Shown here piece after piece: positions 15,542-19,556 of a stretch of DNA of 19,556 nucleotides. How positions within the stretch are numbered: position 1 is the stretch's first letter; the number at the start of each line of letters is the position of its first letter. The notes under the pieces were generated by a model. That model did no database searches, was not told the origin of the DNA, and saw only the letters and a program-made list of their open reading frames with translations. Origin of the DNA: Treponema sp. (lineage in GTDB: Bacteria; Spirochaetota; Spirochaetia; Treponematales; Breznakiellaceae); the NCBI GenBank assembly GCA_020216655.1, contig JAIWNU010000074.1, positions 1 to 19,556 on the forward strand, in the 5' to 3' direction. A program made the translations under genes and the position numbers.

Positions 15542-16470
15542 TGTATCCCAAGATATCAGTCTTAGAACAGGAACTCATGGCCCGACTCAAAGAACATACG
15601 GGGGGTAACGCACGGGCCATGTCTGCAACAATTATAACCTTGTCCTCTAAAGCCCATGCAGAGGAAGTGGACCGCTGGACCGAAAGCCTCATGGGCCGCT
15701 GTCCGGCCCGGCTGCTTCATCTTCGAGGCTATGCTCCCGATGGGCTGCACAGCTGGTCTTCTGCGCGCTGCGCATTGGACCGTCAGGAGCGCGGCATTTG
15801 TTTTGAAGATGTCTATATTGAAACCCCCGATGACAGCGCATATCAGGGCCGCATTTGGAGCCCCCTGGTGCTGCGGGAACTCCCTGCAGTATTGGTCTGG
15901 ACCCTTGGGCCTGAGGCTTTGAACAGCTGCGAATATGATTGCGTTGAACGGGTGGATTTAACCATTATAAATGGAAGCTGGGACCTAAAGCACTACAAAC
16001 GAGGCCTTGCCGTATACCGAGATGCGGTCGCAAGCGCTCTGCAATCGAACAAAGCCTTGGTTGACCTTTCTTGGGAACGGCTGCTCCCCCTGCGGTATGC
16101 CCTTTCCCGTCTTTTTGATGCTCCCCATACACAGGATATTGATGTGCTGAAAACGATAGATATACATGTATCGGACCCTTGGGCGCTTCACCTCCTCAAA
16201 GGGTGGATACAGGACCGAACCAAGGGAAAGTCAATACAAATTGATGGACGCCTTGAGCCCTCGTACCAGGACGGGGCGGGCCAAATTTCATGCACCTTTG
16301 CCGATGGTACATCATCGTCTGTCGAGGTCCATACTTCGCGTCAGGCAGCACTCCGGTACCGGGACGGCAAGTCCCTGCAGATCAGTTTGCCCGATGCCAG
16401 TATCGGTACCATTCTTGAACGTATTGTAGATTCTCCGGTAGCGGATCCTCTGTACAAACGGGCGCTCTAG
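15541..16470 (+). CDS. opcA: Glucose-6-phosphate dehydrogenase assembly protein OpcA-like
   Basis: OpcA proteins help G6PDH reach its active oligomeric form; they are best known from cyanobacteria and actinobacteria. The 309-residue protein shows the family pattern: ARAMSATIITLSS near the N-terminus, a GRCPARLLHLRG segment, ICFEDVYIET, SPLVLRELPAVLVWTLGPEA in the middle, and DLSWERLLPLRYALSRLFD towards the end. Its ATG overlaps the zwf stop (TAATG), and GGAGG eight bases upstream lies within the zwf end, so the two are translationally coupled. That pairing supports the assignment. I judge the family from sequence pattern and context only; no catalytic motif is expected. Confidence 0.75.
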   Translation: MYPKISVLEQELMARLKEHTGGNARAMSATIITLSSKAHAEEVDRWTESLMGRCPARLLHLRGYAPDGLHSWSSARCALDRQERGICFEDVYIETPDDSAYQGRIWSPLVLRELPAVLVWTLGPEALNSCEYDCVERVDLTIINGSWDLKHYKRGLAVYRDAVASALQSNKALVDLSWERLLPLRYALSRLFDAPHTQDIDVLKTIDIHVSDPWALHLLKGWIQDRTKGKSIQIDGRLEPSYQDGAGQISCTFADGTSSSVEVHTSRQAALRYRDGKSLQISLPDASIGTILERIVDSPVADPLYKRAL

Positions 16471-16499
16471 CACCAATTATAACTGGCTGCTGAAATATA

Positions 16500-16533
16500 T
16501 TGACTTTTATGGCAGCCGCCTCTTGACTTTAAT
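16500..16533 (+). repeat. Direct repeat TTGACTTTxAT, 23 bases apart
   Basis: TTGACTTTTAT (16500-16510) and TTGACTTTAAT (16523-16533) differ at one base. The second contains a -35-like TTGACT. They could be two -35 elements or binding sites for a regulator upstream of the lactate dehydrogenase gene. Confidence 0.45.
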
Positions 16534-16551
16534 TCGATAATTTATTATCGT
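16523..16551 (+). promoter_or_regulatory. Promoter candidate for the D-lactate dehydrogenase gene
   Basis: TTGACT (16523-16528) and TATCGT (16546-16551) are 17 bases apart, with 5/6 and 4/6 matches to consensus. Other AT-rich -10 choices (GATAAT at 16536, TATTAT at 16551) lack a well-spaced partner. The dyad at 16535-16550 overlaps the spacer and -10. Confidence 0.35.
16535..16550. promoter_or_regulatory. Operator-like dyad 1 upstream of ldhA
   Basis: CGATAAT-TT-ATTATCG is a perfect 7+7 palindrome. It lies inside the presumed promoter, where a bound repressor or activator would act. No known operator consensus is matched with confidence. Confidence 0.45.
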
Positions 16552-16558
16552 ATTATTG

Positions 16559-16575
16559 ATGACTTAAATAGTCAT
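16559..16575. promoter_or_regulatory. Operator-like dyad 2 upstream of ldhA
   Basis: ATGACT-TAAAT-AGTCAT is a perfect 6+6 inverted repeat at the presumed start of transcription, four bases before the AGGAGG ribosome binding site. It could be a second operator or a small 5' hairpin in the message. Confidence 0.4.
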
Positions 16576-16589
16576 ATACAGGAGGTTCT

Positions 16590-17660
16590 ATGAATACGGT
16601 GATGAAACGAGAAAGCCCGGTTCGTGTGGCTTTTTTTGATACAAAACCCTATGATCGGGAATATTTTGACGCCTATAAGAGCAGCTTTAATGTGGAAATA
16701 AAATATTTCCCCTCAAAACTTTCTGCTGATACAGCGAGCTTGGCTAAGGGCTATGATACGGTCTGCGCCTTTGTCAATGATGAACTGGATGCTCCCACTG
16801 CGGATATGCTTGTTGAGGGTGGTGTCCGGCTTGTTGCACTCCGCTGCGCAGGATACAACAATGTGGACCTGAAAGCCGTGTGGGGCCGTCTGCATGTTGT
16901 CCGGGTACCTGCCTATTCTCCCCATGCAGTGGCAGAACATGCCATAGCTCTTCTTTTAACCCTGAATCGTAAGATTCATAAATCCTATATCAGAACCAGG
17001 GAAGGCAATTTTACCCTTGCGGGCTTGGTTGGTTTTGACCTCTTTGGAAAAACTGCAGGTATTATTGGCACCGGCCAGATTGGCCGTATTACGGCAGAAA
17101 TTCTTAAGGGTTTTGGTATGAAAGTCTTAGCAACCGACCCCTTCCCCAATGAAGGCTGGGCTGCTGAAAAGGATATTCAATATACCACCATGGAAGATCT
17201 CTTCCGTCAGAGCGATGTGATTAGTCTCCATTGTCCCCTGACCCCGGAAAATCATCACCTAGTGAACAGCGAAAGTCTTGCCAAAATGAAAAAGAATGCC
17301 ATTATCATCAATACGGGCCGAGGTGCCCTTATCGATACCAAAGCACTGATCCATGCGCTCAAAACACACAGTCTGGGCGGGGCTGCTTTGGATGTGTACG
17401 AAGAGGAGGATGAGTATTTTTTTGAAGACCATTCCGCCTCAGTTATAAAGGATGATGTTTTGGCCCGGCTTCTTACCTTCCCGAATGTGCTGATTACGGG
17501 ACATCAGGCGTTTTTAACCCATGAGGCTTTAACCGCCATTGCTACCACCACCTTGGGAAACATACAAAACTATTTTGATTCAGGAGATTTAAGCAACGAA
17601 ATTTGCTACCGCTGTACTCAGAAAACCTGCAGCCGCAAAGAAACGGGCCGCTGCTTCTAG
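16590..17660 (+). CDS. ldhA: D-lactate dehydrogenase (LdhA-type) with four-Cys C-terminal tail
   Basis: The enzyme reduces pyruvate to D-lactate with NADH, a fermentative redox valve. The 356-residue protein is a D-2-hydroxyacid dehydrogenase. The NAD motif is GIIGTGQIG (157-165) with Asp183 for NAD specificity. The catalytic Arg244 (INTGRGALID), Glu271 (LDVYEEE) and His305 (TGHQAFLT) are present. The segments YFFEDHS and NVLITGHQAFLTHEAL match E. coli LdhA closely, which favours lactate over other 2-hydroxy acids. Unusually, the last 18 residues hold C-x2-C-x4-C-x7-C (Cys339, 342, 347, 355), a pattern not expected in this family. AGGAGG lies four bases before the ATG. It has its own leader with two dyads and is apparently monocistronic. 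Confidence 0.9.
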   Translation: MNTVMKRESPVRVAFFDTKPYDREYFDAYKSSFNVEIKYFPSKLSADTASLAKGYDTVCAFVNDELDAPTADMLVEGGVRLVALRCAGYNNVDLKAVWGRLHVVRVPAYSPHAVAEHAIALLLTLNRKIHKSYIRTREGNFTLAGLVGFDLFGKTAGIIGTGQIGRITAEILKGFGMKVLATDPFPNEGWAAEKDIQYTTMEDLFRQSDVISLHCPLTPENHHLVNSESLAKMKKNAIIINTGRGALIDTKALIHALKTHSLGGAALDVYEEEDEYFFEDHSASVIKDDVLARLLTFPNVLITGHQAFLTHEALTAIATTTLGNIQNYFDSGDLSNEICYRCTQKTCSRKETGRCF

Positions 17661-17713
17661 CCAATTTCAAAACTCTAAGAGTAGTGACCGACTTTTGAAA
17701 TTGGCTCAATTTT
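17659..17713. terminator. Long hairpin between converging genes, probable terminator of ldhA
   Basis: AGCCAATTTCAAAA (17659-17672) is exactly complementary to 17693-17706, a 14-bp stem with a 20-base loop. On the + strand four T follow at 17710-17713, so it can end the ldhA transcript; on the minus strand no T run follows. The left arm overlaps the ldhA stop codon, and the loop holds the stop codon of the converging methyltransferase gene. Confidence 0.65.
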
Positions 17714-19048
17714 CTGATACGCCAGGACTTTCCAGCCCTGGCGTTTTAGTTCCCCGATGCGCTGAAAGCCTTTCCGTTTCTGGCGGTCAAAACGTTCTGC
17801 TTCGGTAGCCGAGAGGCCAATAAAAATGAGTCCCCCCGGAACAGCAAGTTTTTCGAGGCCCGTCCAATAAGAGGGCCAAGGATCGGTTTTTGGAACCGGA
17901 TCGGGGAATAGAAAAATAAGCGGAAAGGGGCCGCCGCTGGCTTTAAGAAGCTCGTCCGCGGAAAGGTCTGGATCTACCGAAGGAACAATAGTGGGGGAAA
18001 GGCCCCGAATGGCTTGATCCGTATGATTCTCTGTGAAGGACCCCTTTAGGTTTTCGAGATTTTGTTTTGTTGCAGTGAGGGACAGTATATTTCTGCCACC
18101 AATTACTGGTATAAAGGAGATTCGTGCCAGCTCTTGCGAAAAGTTTGTTACAAACCAGAGGGGAAAGTGACCCTGCCCGACTTCAAAAAAGAGGATGGGA
18201 AGATGTTCTCGTTGTGCAAGGAACGACTTCATCTGGTGTGGTAATTTTAAAATCAGGGCCGCCATAAGCTCGTGGATATAGTGGGGCTGGTCAAAGTCCT
18301 CTACACCATGAAGGCTTTGTAGGGTGTATTCAGTATCCTTTATCTGGTAGGTCCCTAAGATCCGCTTATAGGCTTCCCAAGAAAAGGCTTCTTTTACAGG
18401 TACCTCCGCTGCATCTTGCTGCGCTGGCGGCTTCCCATAAACAAAGACTCTATGCTCAGGACCAGCAGTTTCTTCGACCAGTTCTGCCCCATATTTGAGT
18501 ATCCAGCCCTTAAATGTTTCTGCCAGGGGTTCTACTATGACAACGAAGACCTGGCCCGCCTCTTCCAGCAGGGCAAGGGAACGGCGGACGAAGTATTCAA
18601 GCACCGGGAGCCCCGCCTTTGCGGGTATGTTGGAAACAATCCAGTCATAGGGTCCGGGGTCATAGAGGAGGGGTTCTGTATGGGCGGAAAAGCGGGGCTC
18701 CCGCAGGCCGTTGCAGGCGGTGAACTGGCGGGCCAGTTCATCCCGATCCTGAGCGCGGATAACAAAGTTCTCATGGCCCGCTTTCTGGAAGTAAGATCCC
18801 AGAGCTATGCCAATGACACCTGTGCCGGAACCGGCATCGAGAACTTGATGGGGCAAAGAAAATGCAGCACTTTTAAGTTTATCAATATGATTGGAAAGGA
18901 CCCGTAAAAGAAGCCGGGTCCCGGAATCGACATCGTAAGAACTGAAAAGCCCATGGGAAAGGGTAAGGGTAATGTCCATTCCCTTAAACCGCATTGCTAC
19001 GGTTTTTGACCCATAGGCTTCCAGAACCGGGCAGGTGTGTTTAGTCAT
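17675..19048 (-). CDS. Two-domain class I methyltransferase-like protein (RsmC-like N-terminal half)
   Basis: The 457-residue protein has an N-terminal Rossmann methyltransferase domain (about 20-205). HGLFSSYDVDSGTRLLL (32-48) and the S-adenosylmethionine loop VLDAGSGTGVIG (69-80) resemble the small-subunit rRNA guanine methyltransferase RsmC and relatives. The usual NPPY active-site motif reads SNIPAK (139-144), so the substrate is uncertain. A second half (about 215-457) has methyltransferase-like features such as FFEVGQGHFPLWFV (287-300) and LIFLFPDPVP (377-386) but no clear cofactor loop, suggesting a decayed tandem domain. In RsmC the order is reversed, with the inactive half first. Its ATG overlaps the end of efp by eight bases, so it is translated with efp; a translation-related target is an inference. 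Confidence 0.7.
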   Translation of the reverse strand: MTKHTCPVLEAYGSKTVAMRFKGMDITLTLSHGLFSSYDVDSGTRLLLRVLSNHIDKLKSAAFSLPHQVLDAGSGTGVIGIALGSYFQKAGHENFVIRAQDRDELARQFTACNGLREPRFSAHTEPLLYDPGPYDWIVSNIPAKAGLPVLEYFVRRSLALLEEAGQVFVVIVEPLAETFKGWILKYGAELVEETAGPEHRVFVYGKPPAQQDAAEVPVKEAFSWEAYKRILGTYQIKDTEYTLQSLHGVEDFDQPHYIHELMAALILKLPHQMKSFLAQREHLPILFFEVGQGHFPLWFVTNFSQELARISFIPVIGGRNILSLTATKQNLENLKGSFTENHTDQAIRGLSPTIVPSVDPDLSADELLKASGGPFPLIFLFPDPVPKTDPWPSYWTGLEKLAVPGGLIFIGLSATEAERFDRQKRKGFQRIGELKRQGWKVLAYQKIEPISKVGHYS

Positions 19049-19556
19049 TCACCCGTTCGACGTACTCGTTGGTTTCCGTATTTACCAGGATTTTTTCGCC
19101 CTGTTTGATAAAGAGGGGTACCCGGACGGTAAGACCCGTTTCTGTTACGACTGGTTTGGTTGCCCCAGATACGGTGTCTCCTTTAACGTAGTTTTCGCTT
19201 TCCGCAACGGTAAAGACAACCTTGTAGGGTATCTTAATATCGATCACCTGGCCTTCCCAGAGGAGCAGGTCGTAGGTTTCGCCCTCTTTAAGGTAATATT
19301 TTTTATCTTCCATGCCAGAAATGGGGACTTCGAACTGGTCATAGGTGTTGTTATCCATGAAGTGGTAGTAGTCCGTATCGGCGTATTGATACTGGCAGGA
19401 ATGGGTGTCTACCTGGGCGTCTTCCACTTCCAACTGGGTGGGGATGGTCTGGGTGAGAACAGAACCGTCCTTAAGACTCTTCATTTTTACCCGTGCAAAG
19501 GCACCGCCCTTGCCGGGATTAACAAATTCTCGTTCAACCACGATAAAGGGCTGGCC
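19041..19556 (-). CDS. efp: Translation elongation factor P, N-terminus outside window
   Basis: EF-P binds stalled ribosomes and helps form proline-proline bonds. The 171 residues seen cover all but roughly the first 15-20 of a usual 188-residue protein. The reading frame runs off the right edge with GQPFIVVEREFVNPGKGGAF; the GTG at 19541 is therefore internal. The tip loop PGKGGAF keeps the lysine that is modified in many bacteria; the modifying enzyme is not in the window. The C-terminal signature KGDTVSGATKPVVTETGLTV is also present. The stop codon overlaps the start of the methyltransferase-like gene (ATGACTAA), so the two form an operon. Confidence 0.95.
   Translation of the reverse strand, partial: GQPFIVVEREFVNPGKGGAFARVKMKSLKDGSVLTQTIPTQLEVEDAQVDTHSCQYQYADTDYYHFMDNNTYDQFEVPISGMEDKKYYLKEGETYDLLLWEGQVIDIKIPYKVVFTVAESENYVKGDTVSGATKPVVTETGLTVRVPLFIKQGEKILVNTETNEYVERVND

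Noticed and set aside
16485..16517. GGCTGC and GCAGCC inverted repeat after opcA
   Set aside because: Six paired bases across a 21-base loop and no T run; not a convincing terminator for opcA.
18416..18907. Open frame on the + strand opposite the methyltransferase-like gene
   Set aside because: The minus-strand frame has clear methyltransferase motifs and is coupled to efp; this frame has none.
1..19556. Mobile elements, CRISPR arrays, toxin–antitoxin or defence genes
   Set aside because: No transposase, integrase, spaced repeats or defence motifs were found; the window is ordinary chromosomal metabolism, chemotaxis and translation genes.

Overview
This window looks like the chromosome of a treponeme-type spirochaete of moderate GC content (about half G+C by eye). 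The best evidence is the cheA–cheW(CheR-like)–cheX–cheY order, the CheW protein with a degenerate CheR-like tail, and the enlarged CheA dimerisation region. A DapL-type lysine pathway and signal-peptide-bearing presumed outer-membrane proteins fit this. The genus is an inference. I see no mobile element, prophage or CRISPR array.

Left block (1-6741, + strand): the end of an aspartokinase gene (lysC), then dapB, dapA, asd, lysA and dapL, closely spaced and probably one operon. They cover aspartate to lysine by the diaminopimelate aminotransferase route; only the epimerase DapF is not in the window. A one-domain asparaginase-like gene follows. It has its own extended -10 promoter candidate and a perfect 9-bp inverted repeat whose right arm runs into the ribosome binding site.

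Middle block: two adjacent minus-strand genes (6747-8946) encode secreted, probably beta-barrel outer-membrane proteins with a clear promoter at 8966-8994. They diverge from the chemotaxis operon (9044-13840): the kinase CheA, a CheW/CheR-like fusion with a 15-bp tandem repeat near its N-terminus, the CheY phosphatase CheX, and CheY. A tRNA-Val(GAC) gene with its own promoter and a strong terminator closes this block.

Right block: zwf (glucose-6-phosphate dehydrogenase) is translationally coupled to opcA (its assembly/activation factor) and feeds the oxidative pentose phosphate pathway. Next is an LdhA-type D-lactate dehydrogenase with an unusual four-cysteine C-terminal tail, behind a leader containing two dyads. 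Converging on it from the right edge are efp (translation elongation factor P, 5' end cut by the window) and, overlapping it by 8 bases, a two-domain methyltransferase-like gene. A long hairpin lies between the converging genes.

Most of the window is ordinary metabolism and chemotaxis. The points most worth checking are the hairpin over the start of the asparaginase-like gene, the Cys tail of the lactate dehydrogenase, the dyads before it, the efp-coupled tandem methyltransferase, and the coding minisatellite in cheW.
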